Source of the DNA: Lepidurus packardi
Lineage: Eukaryota > Arthropoda > Branchiopoda > Notostraca > Triopsidae
Length of the DNA: 64,000 bases
Reading direction: 5' to 3'
Assembly: GCA_023053545.1 (NCBI GenBank)
Contig: JAKZAN010000064.1
Coordinates: 124,001 to 188,000, forward strand
Position 1 is the first letter of the stretch, and the number at the start of each line of letters is the position of its first letter. Below are positions 1-9,237 of this stretch, piece by piece. Under the pieces are notes generated by a model, which made no database searches, was not told the origin of the DNA, and saw only the letters and a list, made by a program, of their open reading frames with translations. The translations under genes were made by a program, and so were the position numbers.

Positions 1-269
1 CGCGTGCACGAAAAGTTCCCAATCAATTCCAGCCCCAAAATGCATCAAGCATCGCAGTGCACAATTAAGCAATATCAATCAAAAATAAGATAATTTCGAT
101 AGCGTAAACCACTAATTGCGCACCGAAATTTCCATTCGGCTAATTTCGATTTTTTCTGCGTTTTGGGGCTCAAAATTAATTAAATTTTCGGGCCTCTTGT
201 TTCCCTTCCGCAGCTATGGCCGCAATAGCATAGCCTTCTAAAAGCTATTGCCTGAATGCATGGCGAATA
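1..269. other. Intergenic stretch at the window edge
   Basis: No convincing gene is visible in the first 269 bases. Just downstream of the minus-strand SDR gene lies an inverted repeat with 8-bp arms GCAATAGC (222-229) and GCTATTGC (244-251). It has no T-run on either strand, so it is not a standard intrinsic terminator. The rest is AT-rich sequence without recognisable signals. Confidence 0.5.
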
Positions 270-1085
270 TTACAACCCGAACTGCGCTTTGATACTACCC
301 ATGAAACTTTGATCGTCAAATTGCAAGCGATTTTCAAGCAACATCTCGGCATCTTCTCCGGCTGTATAGCGCATTTGGTTCTTTCCGTCTGTCGCAGCTT
401 CTAAAATTACTGCGGCTACCAAGCTTGCTGCCGAAGCACGCTCACTCATTACCGGCATTGCCGCGATGAATGAACCCACTATGTTTTGGTATTCAACCAT
501 TTGATCATCGTGAGCAAAGTCGAATGACCGACCTGCAAAATCTGTAGCGATCAAGCCTGGTTCGATGATTTTTACTTGCACACCAAATTGCTCCAGTTCA
601 AAGCTGAGTGACTCGGAAATGCCTTCGACCGCAAATTTAGTCCCATGGTATAAAGCACCTAAAGGAAAAGTCATCTTACCCCCAACCGATGAAATGTTGA
701 TTATGATTCCGTTTCTATTCTGTCTAAAATGTGGCAAGACTGCCTTTGTAACGTCCAGTAGCCCAATTACATTCGTGTTAAACTGCCGTACTATTTTTTC
801 GCGGTCGAAGGCTTCCAACGGTCCGTAGGCGCCGTAGCCTGCGTTGTTGAGCAGAACATCTACCCGTCCAAATTTTTTCACACCTTCGTGAAGTGCGTCC
901 TGAATCGTATCCAAGTCTAAAACATCCAGTTTCGTAACTAAAACGTTTGCCAATTCCTTTAATTCTGTTTCAGCGTCTGGATTTCGCATTGTTGCGATTA
1001 CGTTCCAACCTTCAGATTGAAATAATTTTGCCGTTTCTTTTCCGATGCCGCTGCTGGCGCCTGTAATTAAAATTGTTTTGTTCAT
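270..1085 (-). CDS. SDR family NAD(P)-dependent oxidoreductase
   Basis: Classical short-chain dehydrogenase/reductase of about 271 aa. It shows the Rossmann glycine motif TGASSGIG at residues 8-15, NNAG at 80-83, the catalytic serine in ISS (about 133) and YHGTK (Tyr146, Lys150). The substrate cannot be told from sequence. The frame is open 20 codons further upstream, but the ATG at 1085 is preferred because it places the TGxxxGIG motif at the normal distance from the N terminus. A promoter-like TTG-N18-CAACTTTG also lies inside the alternative N-terminal extension. The gene stands alone; the neighbour at 1274 is divergent. Confidence 0.9.
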   Translation of the reverse strand: MNKTILITGASSGIGKETAKLFQSEGWNVIATMRNPDAETELKELANVLVTKLDVLDLDTIQDALHEGVKKFGRVDVLLNNAGYGAYGPLEAFDREKIVRQFNTNVIGLLDVTKAVLPHFRQNRNGIIINISSVGGKMTFPLGALYHGTKFAVEGISESLSFELEQFGVQVKIIEPGLIATDFAGRSFDFAHDDQMVEYQNIVGSFIAAMPVMSERASAASLVAAVILEAATDGKNQMRYTAGEDAEMLLENRLQFDDQSFMGSIKAQFGL

Positions 1086-1273
1086 TTTGTGGTTTTCTTT
1101 TGTGAGCTGCAAAGTTGCGCCAGTGCTGCAGCTTTCAAATAACACAAATTCAGGTTGTTTCTATTCTTTTTGCTGATGGTGTGCGCATCTCGTTAATCTT
1201 ATCACAACTTAAATTGGTACGGTTATTGGATAGTGTACATTAGTTTCGAAATAAAACTTAAAACACACGAATT

Positions 1274-1675
1274 ATGAAAAAGGTAGTATTATCGCTTTTG
1301 GCCGTACTAGGATTTACGGCGATTGCACAAGCTCAGATTAAAGTTAAGCAACCTGCAACAACAACTACGGTTGAAACATCGGCGCCTTCTACTAAAGTCG
1401 ACTTCGAAAAAAAACAGGTTATTAAGACCGGCGGTGAAGTAACCACAACCACGCGCACAACCACGTCGCCTGGAACGGTTATTATTGAGCCAAGAAGAAC
1501 GGTTATATCTACTTCAGAAAAAAGGTATTATAAGAAAAAACTAATCGAAGTTCGCGAACGGACACGACAACAGAACGAAGTCGAAACACCACAACCACAT
1601 TGGTCACGACAAAAGAAAGAAATAAAAAAAAGGGTTTGCAGTGAATGCAGACCCTTTTTTATTGCTTGTCATTAA
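1274..1675 (+). CDS. Small secreted Thr-rich protein; probable frameshift near the 3' end
   Basis: Starts with a clear signal peptide (MKKVVLSLLAVLGFTAIAQA) followed by Thr/Lys/Val-rich sequence with two TTTT tracts; no family recognised. The open frame of 133 aa runs straight through a good intrinsic terminator (1624-1660), which is unusual. In the next frame (codons starting at positions divisible by 3), reading from about 1546, the protein ends with a His/Lys-rich tail and a stop at 1623-1625, immediately before the terminator. A single extra base near 1546-1560, for example in GTT, would explain this. The functional gene is therefore probably 1274-1625 and the last about 40 residues of the open frame are doubtful. 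Function unknown; probably periplasmic or surface. Confidence 0.6.
   Translation: MKKVVLSLLAVLGFTAIAQAQIKVKQPATTTTVETSAPSTKVDFEKKQVIKTGGEVTTTTRTTTSPGTVIIEPRRTVISTSEKRYYKKKLIEVRERTRQQNEVETPQPHWSRQKKEIKKRVCSECRPFFIACH
1624..1660 (+). terminator. Intrinsic terminator after the small secreted protein gene
   Basis: Stem GGGTTTGCA (1632-1640) with TGCAGACCC (1646-1654), 5-nt loop, one G-T pair, followed by a T6 run. An A-run upstream could make it work weakly in the other direction. Confidence 0.8.
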
Positions 1676-1700
1676 TATGGAATGCCGATTGCTATTTCAG

Positions 1701-1791
1701 GGCGCGTTAGGGATTGACGCGGAAATCCTTTTTGTAGCGCAGCGGAAAAAAGATTGCAGCAAAAGCCCGCCCGAAGGGAACGCCCAAAAAC
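1701..1791 (+). repeat. Dispersed intergenic element, copy A
   Basis: Contains GGATTGACGCGGAAATCC and, after a short GC-rich spacer, AAAAAGATTGCAGC followed by GCCCGCCCGAAGGGAACGCC. The same two conserved blocks in the same order recur at 28886-28972 and, inverted, at 59199-59320. I recall sequences like this from intergenic regions of other Flavobacteriaceae but cannot check that here. Open frames crossing it are not credible genes. Confidence 0.6.
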
Positions 1792-1792
1792 C

Positions 1793-1825
1793 AAAAAGGA
1801 TCTACAACTGCAGATCCTTTTTTTT
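1793..1825 (-). terminator. Bidirectional terminator downstream of the sugar permease
   Basis: Stem GGATCT (1798-1803) with AGATCC (1812-1817). There is a T8 run on the plus side and five A on the other side, giving a T-run on the minus strand. It sits 14 nt past the permease stop codon, so it most likely ends the minus-strand polysaccharide locus. Confidence 0.75.
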
Positions 1826-1838
1826 GTGATAAAATATA

Positions 1839-3617
1839 TTAATGACCGCCTGTTGCGACAACTGCATCGACGTCGATGTTTTGCTTTTTTAGAATTGACT
1901 TTACGGCTATTGCGAAGAAACACAAGTAGGCAAAGCAGATTACGGGAATGATATACGAGTTGTGAATGCCCAAGATATCTGATAGTTTTCCTTGCAGCGG
2001 CGGAATAATGCCCCCTCCGAGAATCATCATGACCAAAAACGCTGATCCTTGCGCTGTGTATTTTCCCAAGCCAAGAATCGACAAGCTGAAGATAGCTGGC
2101 CACATGATGCTGCATGCTAAACCGCCTGCCAAGAATGCGTAGATTGCAACGGTTCCAGTTGTGAGTAAGCCAATGAGCATGGCTGCAACCCCTAATGCTG
2201 CGAAAACCATAAGTGTTCTGGCGGGTTTATCCTTGCAGATAAAGAACGCTGCAATTTGAACCCCAACGCACAGAATGTAATAATATAGAGGCGTCATGTC
2301 CTTTTGTGCCAATGTGTTGATGCCGATGATAATGGAGAATGCCAATAATGGAACTAAAATCATTGCCATTGCTTTTTTGTTGCCTGCCAGGTGGAAAACG
2401 CTGATGGCTCCTGCCCAACGACCGATCATTAGACTGCCCCAATACATCGAAATATACGGCGCGATATCCGAAGATTGATGTGAGCCAAAATCAGGTAATT
2501 TTAGTAGTTCTCCGAGATTACTGCCTATGGCTACTTCCACACCCACGTATGTGAATATGGCTAACATGCCCAAAACCAGCTGCGGATATTGCATGGCGCC
2601 CCAGCCTTCGCTATTCTTTTTTGCGCGAGCATTAGCGAATAGCAATCCGCCAACGACCACAAAAAGGGCGCCCGTTAGCCAATACATTCTGCTTTGCTCG
2701 AGCGGTATTTTGATTGCTTGAATTTCTGATTCTTTAGATGAAATTTCGTTTGTAATAATGCTCAACTCGACCGATGGATCTGGATAGTTTGCCACGGCTA
2801 AGCTATTTTTCATGGTGTCAATTTCATTTTGCAGCGCTTCAATTTTTAAGGCTTCAGTAGATTTGTAACTATTGAAAACTGGTGCGAACATTAGGGCGAG
2901 CAAACCTGTCATAATCACCAAAGTTCGAAGTGCTTTGTTTGCTTTTTCCATTGGTTCGATTGCAATTCCAGAGGGCACTTTCTTCGAAAAATAGAACAAT
3001 GCCGCCGCTGCAATGAACAATACGCCAACACCGATATACAGTAAAATAACTTTGTCTAATGGCAAAGCTGCAATTTGTTCATCCTTCACAGAAGCGGTTG
3101 TGCCAAATAAAGCAAAAGCAACAATTAATGGTCCGATTGTAGTTCCAAATGAGTTTATACCGCCACCAAGGTTTACCCTGCTCGTCCCTGTTTTTGGATC
3201 GCCTAGCAAAACTGCAAACGGATTTGCGGCAGTTTGCTGCAATGAAAAACCGAGCGCCACGATGAACAAGCCCACTAGCATTCCAGCATATAAATTGGCT
3301 TCGACGGCAACAATCATTGCGCCTGCGCCTAGTGCTGAAAACAGAAGTCCGTAGACAATGCTTTTTTTATAGCCCCACTGCCCCACCATATCTTTGCCGT
3401 TTACAGCGCCAAAAGCGAATAGCAGCAGCGCGCCTAAATAATAAGCAGTATAGAAAGCGAAATCGACTAGTTGCGACTGAAATTGATCGAGGTGAAAATA
3501 TGATTTACAAAACGGAATGAAAATACTGTTTCCCGCCGCTATAAATCCCCAGAAAAAGAACACGGTTATGAGCGTGTAGAGCGCGGGGTAATTGGTTTTG
3601 TTTTGATCGGTATTCAT
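1839..3617 (-). CDS. MFS sugar permease (FucP/GluP-like), long form
   Basis: A 592-aa polytopic membrane protein whose N terminus ([19 protein letters not shown]) and later segments match the fucose/glucose-galactose:H+ symporter branch of the MFS. The family is usually 400-440 aa. The extra length lies mainly in a hydrophilic, coiled-coil-like loop at about residues 255-310, followed by an additional hydrophobic segment, in the middle of the protein. It probably imports the monosaccharide released by the enzymes encoded upstream. It is the last gene of the minus-strand polysaccharide locus, 124 bp after the GH43 gene and with its own candidate promoter (3668-3698). The exact sugar cannot be assigned. 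Confidence 0.88.
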   Translation of the reverse strand: MNTDQNKTNYPALYTLITVFFFWGFIAAGNSIFIPFCKSYFHLDQFQSQLVDFAFYTAYYLGALLLFAFGAVNGKDMVGQWGYKKSIVYGLLFSALGAGAMIVAVEANLYAGMLVGLFIVALGFSLQQTAANPFAVLLGDPKTGTSRVNLGGGINSFGTTIGPLIVAFALFGTTASVKDEQIAALPLDKVILLYIGVGVLFIAAAALFYFSKKVPSGIAIEPMEKANKALRTLVIMTGLLALMFAPVFNSYKSTEALKIEALQNEIDTMKNSLAVANYPDPSVELSIITNEISSKESEIQAIKIPLEQSRMYWLTGALFVVVGGLLFANARAKKNSEGWGAMQYPQLVLGMLAIFTYVGVEVAIGSNLGELLKLPDFGSHQSSDIAPYISMYWGSLMIGRWAGAISVFHLAGNKKAMAMILVPLLAFSIIIGINTLAQKDMTPLYYYILCVGVQIAAFFICKDKPARTLMVFAALGVAAMLIGLLTTGTVAIYAFLAGGLACSIMWPAIFSLSILGLGKYTAQGSAFLVMMILGGGIIPPLQGKLSDILGIHNSYIIPVICFAYLCFFAIAVKSILKKQNIDVDAVVATGGH

Positions 3618-3667
3618 AAGCTTAAAAATGGTTTTGGTTTTTATTTATAAGTTGGAAAATCGTAATT

Positions 3668-3698
3668 CAAATATGCGTCTATTCAGGTGATGTATCAA
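3668..3698 (-). promoter_or_regulatory. Candidate promoter for the sugar permease
   Basis: On the minus strand TTG (3696-3698), 20-nt spacer, CATATTTG (3668-3675). This matches the Bacteroidota TTG/TAnnTTTG pattern at 7 of 8 positions in the -7 box and lies about 50 nt before the ATG. Confidence 0.5.
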
Positions 3699-3721
3699 CA
3701 AGTTCCGTTAGAAGTTATGAA

Positions 3722-3741
3722 CTAAAACAGTTTAATAACTG
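3722..3741 (-). terminator. Weak terminator candidate after the GH43 gene
   Basis: On the minus strand a 5-bp stem CAGTT/AACTG with a 4-nt loop directly after the stop codon, followed by TTTT. The stem is short, so this is a weak call. Confidence 0.3.
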
Positions 3742-5499
3742 CTATTCGGCTTTCATAATTTCAGACGACTGCCCTACTCCGTTGTTGTTAAACGCTTCAA
3801 TCTTAAAATAATAGGCATCTGAGCGGTCTAGGCCATTAAAATAATATTCGTTTTTATTGTAAACCATGATCGATCCATATAATTTGTCTGGCGATTTACC
3901 AAAGTAAATTACATACCCATCCGCGCTAGGCTCCTGTTCCCACTTGAACCAAACATTTCGTCGTTCGCCTTTAAGTGTTGGTGCTGTTCGCAACGGCACA
4001 AATTTCTGGACCGCTCCCGGCTCTTTTCCAGAACCACGGCCGAAGATCCTGAAACCAGACAATGCAAATTTTCCTGTCGGCATTTTTATGTTTTCCAATT
4101 TAAGAAAACGCGCCCTAATTGGCGATTTCAGCTCCAAATAATCATGCGGAACATCTTTGGTGTTGGTGCTTTTGTCTGCAAGTAGGTTCCACCTTTTTCC
4201 ATCCAGAGAAGCATATAATTTGTATTGGTGTCCATTAGTTTGTTCCGGTTTTCCGAGTATTGTGGCGTCTTGATCTGCAAAATTTATTTGGATTGCATGC
4301 ACGGTTGAATTTTCTCCTAAATCAGAAATAATCCATTCTTTTGCGCCCGTTTTAGCAGACCAATATGTTTTCAGGTCTTCATTAACAGCGTTGTTCGGAT
4401 TAAATCCACCAAATGTCGAAGATACGGCAACAGGCTTATTGTAGTTTAGCAGCATCCACCCTGTAAAACTCTCTTTGAAATGATTTTTCTTTTCAGATGG
4501 TAGGAAAGTTGGGTAGTCACCATAAGCAGTATTCGAATATAGAATATCGTCCTGATCAAAGCCTGCCGGCCAGATTCCTAGTCGCCGTTCGAAATTATTT
4601 TTAACGCCAATCGCGATTGTAGAAACATGCCAAAACGCCCCAAAGGCATCGTCGAATGTAGCGCCATGCCCGGCACCTTTGGCAAAACCACCTGGTTTGT
4701 ATGAAAAAGGGTTATGCGATTGGTATTTGAATGATCCTAAGGGTGCATTTCCAACATATACCCCATCGCCATATCCACTAAATTCTGTTCCAGGTCCACC
4801 GTATTGCAAATAATATTTTCCGTTGTGCTTGTTCATAAATGCGCCTTCCATGAAAGGCTGTAGAAATGTGTTGTCGTTGTGCTCTCCAAAACGTTCCCAG
4901 CCATGTTCTTCGTCGTTTAGTGCGATCAATTGAATTACATCGCCTTCAGGCTGAAAGGTTTTTCGGTTTAATTTGACACCATATAGCGGGTATAAATTGC
5001 TTGAACCGTAGTATTCATATACCTCATCTTTTTCCTTATCCCAAAAAATTTGAGGATCCCATGCGCCCGCTTCCGATTTGTGAACCAATTCTTTCCATTC
5101 ATTTTTTTCTGGGCTCGTGCTCATCCAGATTGGAAATGTTTTTTGATGTGTGGACCCCACGACCAACAAGGTATCATTCACAAAAGATAGTGATGGCGCA
5201 CATAATTCGTCAAATACTTTGTGTTCAGGACGTAGAAATTTTCTGGATTCGAACTTCCAATCAGACATGTCTTTTGAGTGCCAATATCCCCACTGATTTG
5301 TGGAAAAAAGGTAGTATTCGCCTTTAAAATACGTAATTACAGGATCCGCAGTCGTGCGGTGCCTTCCTTGTGTTACGAAATTTGGAATCGGACAATATCC
5401 GTAATCAATATTGATTGGATTGCAATAAGTTTTGTACTGGGCTGTTGCCGAACAATGCAACAATGTGCAAAATAGGATCGAAAAAAGTATACGTTTCAT
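3742..5499 (-). CDS. GH43-type glycoside hydrolase with discoidin and Fn3-like domains
   Basis: A secreted enzyme of about 585 aa. Signal peptide at residues 1-21 (ending SATAQ), then a five-bladed GH43-like catalytic domain with the expected acidic triad: Asp52 in TTADPV, Asp148 in AGAWDPQ, Glu218 in PFMEGAF. A coagulation factor 5/8 type C (discoidin) carbohydrate-binding domain follows at about 355-495, then a fibronectin type III-like domain to the C terminus. The frame is open 16 codons further upstream, but those codons read through a poly-A tract as Phe repeats and overlap a terminator hairpin, so the ATG at 5499 is chosen. GH43 enzymes act mostly on arabinose, xylose or galactose linkages; the substrate here is unknown. 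Confidence 0.85.
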   Translation of the reverse strand: MKRILFSILFCTLLHCSATAQYKTYCNPINIDYGYCPIPNFVTQGRHRTTADPVITYFKGEYYLFSTNQWGYWHSKDMSDWKFESRKFLRPEHKVFDELCAPSLSFVNDTLLVVGSTHQKTFPIWMSTSPEKNEWKELVHKSEAGAWDPQIFWDKEKDEVYEYYGSSNLYPLYGVKLNRKTFQPEGDVIQLIALNDEEHGWERFGEHNDNTFLQPFMEGAFMNKHNGKYYLQYGGPGTEFSGYGDGVYVGNAPLGSFKYQSHNPFSYKPGGFAKGAGHGATFDDAFGAFWHVSTIAIGVKNNFERRLGIWPAGFDQDDILYSNTAYGDYPTFLPSEKKNHFKESFTGWMLLNYNKPVAVSSTFGGFNPNNAVNEDLKTYWSAKTGAKEWIISDLGENSTVHAIQINFADQDATILGKPEQTNGHQYKLYASLDGKRWNLLADKSTNTKDVPHDYLELKSPIRARFLKLENIKMPTGKFALSGFRIFGRGSGKEPGAVQKFVPLRTAPTLKGERRNVWFKWEQEPSADGYVIYFGKSPDKLYGSIMVYNKNEYYFNGLDRSDAYYFKIEAFNNNGVGQSSEIMKAE

Positions 5500-5544
5500 A
5501 AAAAAAAAGAAAAAAAAGAAACCCTCTATATTATTTACAGAGGG
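5500..5544 (-). terminator. Hairpin and T-run between GH3 and GH43 genes
   Basis: Read on the minus strand: stem CCCTCT/AGAGGG (5522-5544) with an 11-nt loop, then about 20 nt that are nearly all T, ending at the GH43 ATG. It starts 9 nt after the GH3 stop. This is a classical intrinsic terminator shape placed inside the operon, so it probably attenuates GH43 expression. Confidence 0.7.
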
Positions 5545-5552
5545 CATCTCAA

Positions 5553-7790
5553 CTATTTAAACAACTCAAATTCAATCATGTTGTCGGTGGCAGAACTGCC
5601 GCCAACAAATACCTGAAATAATCCAGGCTCTGCAGCAAAATCCATATCAAGCGTGTAGAAACGTAGATCATCTGATGAGAGATCAAAACTTACTGTCTTT
5701 GTTTCGCCTTTTTTCAAGGAAACCCTACTGAAACCTTTCAGTTCCTTCATCGGCCGCGTAACCGAACCCACAAGATCACGCACGTATAGCTGCACTACTT
5801 CTTCGCCCTCTAAGTTTCCAGTATTAGTTACTGCTACCGAAACTTTAAGTCCGCTTCCCATTTTTAACGATGTTGCTGATAGCGTTGGCTTTGAATAGCC
5901 AAAAGTGGTGTAGCTGAGTCCGTAGCCAAAAGGATATAGCGGACTGTTGTCGACGTCCGTATACCTAGATTTGTATTTTTGTTCAGGATCCGATGCGCCA
6001 AGATAAGGCCTACCTGTATTTTTATAGTTATAATATATTGGAATTTGCCCCACATTTCTTGGGAAGGTAACTGGTAATTTTCCACTTGGATTATCCAAAC
6101 CGAAAAGCAATTGTGCAATAGCATCGCCGCCTCTGGTTCCAGGCCACCATGCTTCTAAGATAGCGTCCATCTCTTGATTTTCCCATGAAAGGGTCAATGG
6201 ACGTCCATTCATCAAAACCAAAACAATTGGCTTTCCTGTTTTTTTTAATTCAGCAAGAAATTCCTTTTGAAGTCCAGGCAAATCGATATTTGTTTGGGCA
6301 GCAGCTTCTCCAGTCATGTCTTCTCTTTCACCCATTATCGCGACAATAACATCGGCTTTCTTCGCATTCTCTAGTGCTGCGGATATCATCGCACGGTTAT
6401 TGCCAATAATTTCCACGCCTTGGTCAAAAGTTACTTTTGAAGCACGTCCTAAAAGTTGCAGCACGCCTTCTTTCACGCTCACTGCTTTTCCAGCTCGGTC
6501 GCCCAAGGCCGCCCAAGAACCAATAATATTGTACTCATCACTAACCAAAGGACCTACGAAAGCGATCCGTTGCTCTTTTTTTAGTGGTAACGTCTGCTTG
6601 CTATTTTTTAATAATACTGCTGATTTTTTAGCGACATCCAGAGCGGCTTGCATAAATTCTGGCTTGTAGATTGTAGCTAATTCACGTTTTTCATCGCAAT
6701 ATCTATATGGATCTTCGAAAAGTCCAAGTTCATATTTTGCTTCTAATATACGCCGACAAGCATCATCAATGTCCGCCATCGAAAGCAAGCCTTCTTCATG
6801 ATTTTTCTTTGTAAATTTCATGAAAGTTGCGCCCACCATATCCATATCTATTCCGGCCTTCATTGCAATTCGCGCAGCGTCTTTATCATCTTTTGCAAAT
6901 CCATGGGCAACCATTTCATTTATTCCAGTATAATCTGTTACCACAAATCCTTGAAAATTCCATTCCTTTTTAAGAACATCTTTCAGCAAAAATTTATTTC
7001 CAGTTGAAGGTATTCCTGAAATTTCATTAAAAGATGTCATAAAAGTTCTTACGCCTGCCTCGACAGCTGCTTTGAAAGGAGGCAAATAAGTTTCACGTAA
7101 AACCCGTTCCGACATATCAACAGTATTGTAATCTCGTCCCGCTTCGGCAGCGCCGTATGCCGCAAAATGTTTCGCGCAAGCTAAAATGGTATTGTTTTGC
7201 GACAGATCCTTTCCTTGAAAACCACGGATATTGGCAATTCCAAGTTGCGTCGTCAAAAAAGTATCTTCACCGCTGCCTTCTGAAATCCGGCCCCATCTCG
7301 CGTCCCTCGCAACATCGATCATAGGCGCAAAAGTCCAATGCACTCCCCCCGAAGAAGCTTCAGTTGCCGCTATTCTTGCTGCGAGTTCAACAGCTTTCAC
7401 ATCAAAAGATGCTGCCATTGCAAGGTTAATCGGAAATATGGTTTTGTATCCATGAATGACGTCATGGCCAAATAACAGAGGGATTTTCAATCTTGAGTGC
7501 TGCAAATTAATACGTTGTATTTCTCTTGTACTTTTGGCCCCAGTGGCATTTAGAAGAGATCCCACTTTACCTTGTTCAATATAGGTTATGAAATTTTCCC
7601 CCGTTTTTGGCCCAGTAACAGAGCCATCAGATGTGAATTGAACAGTTTGGTAAATTTTTTCTTCTAAAGTCATTTGTGCCATAAGACTGGCTACAAATTC
7701 TGCTTTCGGTTTTAGCTTTGAGGCTTTACTGGATTGAGCATAGCCAACTCGTACCATAGCGCCTAGAGCAAGCAATAAAAATATTCTCAT
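5553..7790 (-). CDS. bglX: GH3 beta-glucosidase (BglX-like), periplasmic
   Basis: A 745-aa GH3 enzyme with signal peptide (cleavage near VGYAQ). It has the N-terminal barrel with GHDVIHG (108-114), the substrate-binding KHFAAYGA (207-214) and the nucleophile Asp286 in FVVTDYTG. The alpha/beta sandwich domain and a C-terminal Fn3-like domain with the GYGLSYTTF motif follow. Length and domain order match periplasmic BglX-type beta-glucosidases. The gene lies 26 bp downstream of the GH144-like gene, so co-transcription is likely. Together they could convert a beta-glucan into oligosaccharides and then glucose. The symbol is assigned by family resemblance, not by tested specificity. Confidence 0.9.
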   Translation of the reverse strand: MRIFLLLALGAMVRVGYAQSSKASKLKPKAEFVASLMAQMTLEEKIYQTVQFTSDGSVTGPKTGENFITYIEQGKVGSLLNATGAKSTREIQRINLQHSRLKIPLLFGHDVIHGYKTIFPINLAMAASFDVKAVELAARIAATEASSGGVHWTFAPMIDVARDARWGRISEGSGEDTFLTTQLGIANIRGFQGKDLSQNNTILACAKHFAAYGAAEAGRDYNTVDMSERVLRETYLPPFKAAVEAGVRTFMTSFNEISGIPSTGNKFLLKDVLKKEWNFQGFVVTDYTGINEMVAHGFAKDDKDAARIAMKAGIDMDMVGATFMKFTKKNHEEGLLSMADIDDACRRILEAKYELGLFEDPYRYCDEKRELATIYKPEFMQAALDVAKKSAVLLKNSKQTLPLKKEQRIAFVGPLVSDEYNIIGSWAALGDRAGKAVSVKEGVLQLLGRASKVTFDQGVEIIGNNRAMISAALENAKKADVIVAIMGEREDMTGEAAAQTNIDLPGLQKEFLAELKKTGKPIVLVLMNGRPLTLSWENQEMDAILEAWWPGTRGGDAIAQLLFGLDNPSGKLPVTFPRNVGQIPIYYNYKNTGRPYLGASDPEQKYKSRYTDVDNSPLYPFGYGLSYTTFGYSKPTLSATSLKMGSGLKVSVAVTNTGNLEGEEVVQLYVRDLVGSVTRPMKELKGFSRVSLKKGETKTVSFDLSSDDLRFYTLDMDFAAEPGLFQVFVGGSSATDNMIEFELFK

Positions 7791-7816
7791 ATTAATGTAT
7801 TGTAGTGGTAAAAAAA

Positions 7817-9166
7817 TTAAAAATTGTGCGCGGAAGAGTGAAATCCTAGGTTTAGAAGTCCAGTTCTCACTTCAGGTGCCTGCATAAAAAGGTTCCATAG
7901 CAAACCAGAACGGTAGTTTTCAATCATAGGCGCAATCGTCCCTTGGTCAATTGCTAAATATCTTTTGGTAACCCAATTATAATGAGGTGAAAAAGCGTCA
8001 TAAGGCCCTGCTACACCCCAAAGAGTTTCTCGATTGGTGTTCAAATAGCGCAAAAATTTCATAGATTCTGCCGGTGTGTATGGAAAAGAAGATAGTGCGG
8101 CAGTTGGCGAAATCACACCGCGGTCGTTAGTTGGTTTGTGGTCTGTATATCCTACTGAACCATCTGCATTTCGGGAATAACTGGCAGTTAATCCCCAAAC
8201 ATCCTCTCCATAACCATTGTATAGAAGCGGATTTGCAACGGAATGTGCGTGCATGATTTTTGCATGATTTTGAACTAATGTAAAGTAATTAGCATATTGA
8301 TCTGTTAAGCCAGTTGGATCTAGGCCAAGATAAGAATAGTGCGACCAGAACATTGGACCAACGTTACCTGGTGATCCGTTATAATTAAAAACCACTGGCA
8401 TATCGAATCTTATTCCATTGTGTATGATGCCGCCATTTCTAGCCCATCCTTGGTTATAAACCGCGTTGGAAATAGGATGCGTTGGAGAAGCAGCTGCCAT
8501 AACATAAGTAATCAAGCATTCGTTATAGCCTTCTAATTTAAAATTCATTTGCCATTGGTATTCTGGCGACCAATGCCAGTAGAGGACGTTTTCACCTTTT
8601 GTATACCAGTCCCACTCCACTCCTTTCCACAATTCATCTGCTTTTTGAGCCAATGCTCGTTCTGCTTCATTTCCATTTTTGAAATATTCCCTAAGCGTAA
8701 TCAGCCCTTGGCAAAGAAATGATGTTTCCACCAGATCGCCACCGTTGTCTACTGTTCCAAAAGGAACGACATTTCCAGTTCTGCCGTCCATCCAATGTGG
8801 CCAAGCACCATGAAAACGATCTGCATTTTCTAGAAAGACAAGTGCTGTTGAAAGTCTGCTAACCGCCTCATTTCTTGGTATAAAACCACGTTCCACACCT
8901 CCAATTATCGTCATCAAACCAAATCCAGAACCGCCAGTTGTGACTAAATGGGCGTCTACAGAAGGTTCATTTACATGGTATCTTTCTCGGGCTAATTTTG
9001 AATTTGTTTCAGCATAATCCCAAAAATATTTTATTGCATCCTTTTGTGCCATATCTAATAACTCAGCATCATTTAAAGGCGTTTCCGAGGTCACGTCTTT
9101 AGATGATTCCGAACATGAGCACGAAATCATGAGGGGAAATATGATAATGTAATGTAGAAGTTTCAA
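7817..9166 (-). CDS. Glycoamylase-like (PF10091) lipoprotein, probable GH144 beta-1,2-glucanase
   Basis: A 449-aa lipoprotein (lipobox around LMISC, Cys16) followed by an (alpha/alpha)6-barrel protein of the 'glycoamylase-like' family. Recognisable segments include IKYFWDYAE, TTGGSGFGLM, GAWPHWMDG, DLVETSFL and LEGYNECLITY. Members of this family in Chitinophaga and Bacteroidota define GH144, endo-beta-1,2-glucanases; that assignment is from memory of the family. The acid-rich loops are all present and the length is normal. The gene lies in the polysaccharide locus between the LamG lipoprotein and GH3 genes. It could cut beta-1,2-glucan at the cell surface or in the periplasm, but other specificities remain possible. 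Confidence 0.8.
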   Translation of the reverse strand: MKLLHYIIIFPLMISCSCSESSKDVTSETPLNDAELLDMAQKDAIKYFWDYAETNSKLARERYHVNEPSVDAHLVTTGGSGFGLMTIIGGVERGFIPRNEAVSRLSTALVFLENADRFHGAWPHWMDGRTGNVVPFGTVDNGGDLVETSFLCQGLITLREYFKNGNEAERALAQKADELWKGVEWDWYTKGENVLYWHWSPEYQWQMNFKLEGYNECLITYVMAAASPTHPISNAVYNQGWARNGGIIHNGIRFDMPVVFNYNGSPGNVGPMFWSHYSYLGLDPTGLTDQYANYFTLVQNHAKIMHAHSVANPLLYNGYGEDVWGLTASYSRNADGSVGYTDHKPTNDRGVISPTAALSSFPYTPAESMKFLRYLNTNRETLWGVAGPYDAFSPHYNWVTKRYLAIDQGTIAPMIENYRSGLLWNLFMQAPEVRTGLLNLGFHSSAHNF

Positions 9167-9192
9167 CTTATAGATTTTTAGAGGTTATAAAA

Positions 9193-9223
9193 ATTACCCG
9201 ACCGTTTGGTTTAGTCGGGTAAT
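9193..9223 (-). terminator. Strong hairpin with T-run inside the polysaccharide operon
   Basis: Perfect 10-bp stem ATTACCCGAC (9193-9202) with GTCGGGTAAT (9214-9223) and an 11-nt loop. On the minus strand it is followed by TTTTTAT. It lies after the LamG gene and before the GH144-like gene, so it may act as an attenuator that keeps enzyme expression below binding-protein expression. Confidence 0.7.
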
Positions 9224-9237
9224 TAATAATAAATAAA

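Noticed and set aside
5500-5547. N-terminal extension of the GH43 protein made of Phe residues
   Set aside because: It is the translation of the poly-A/T tract of a terminator; the signal peptide starts at the ATG at 5499.
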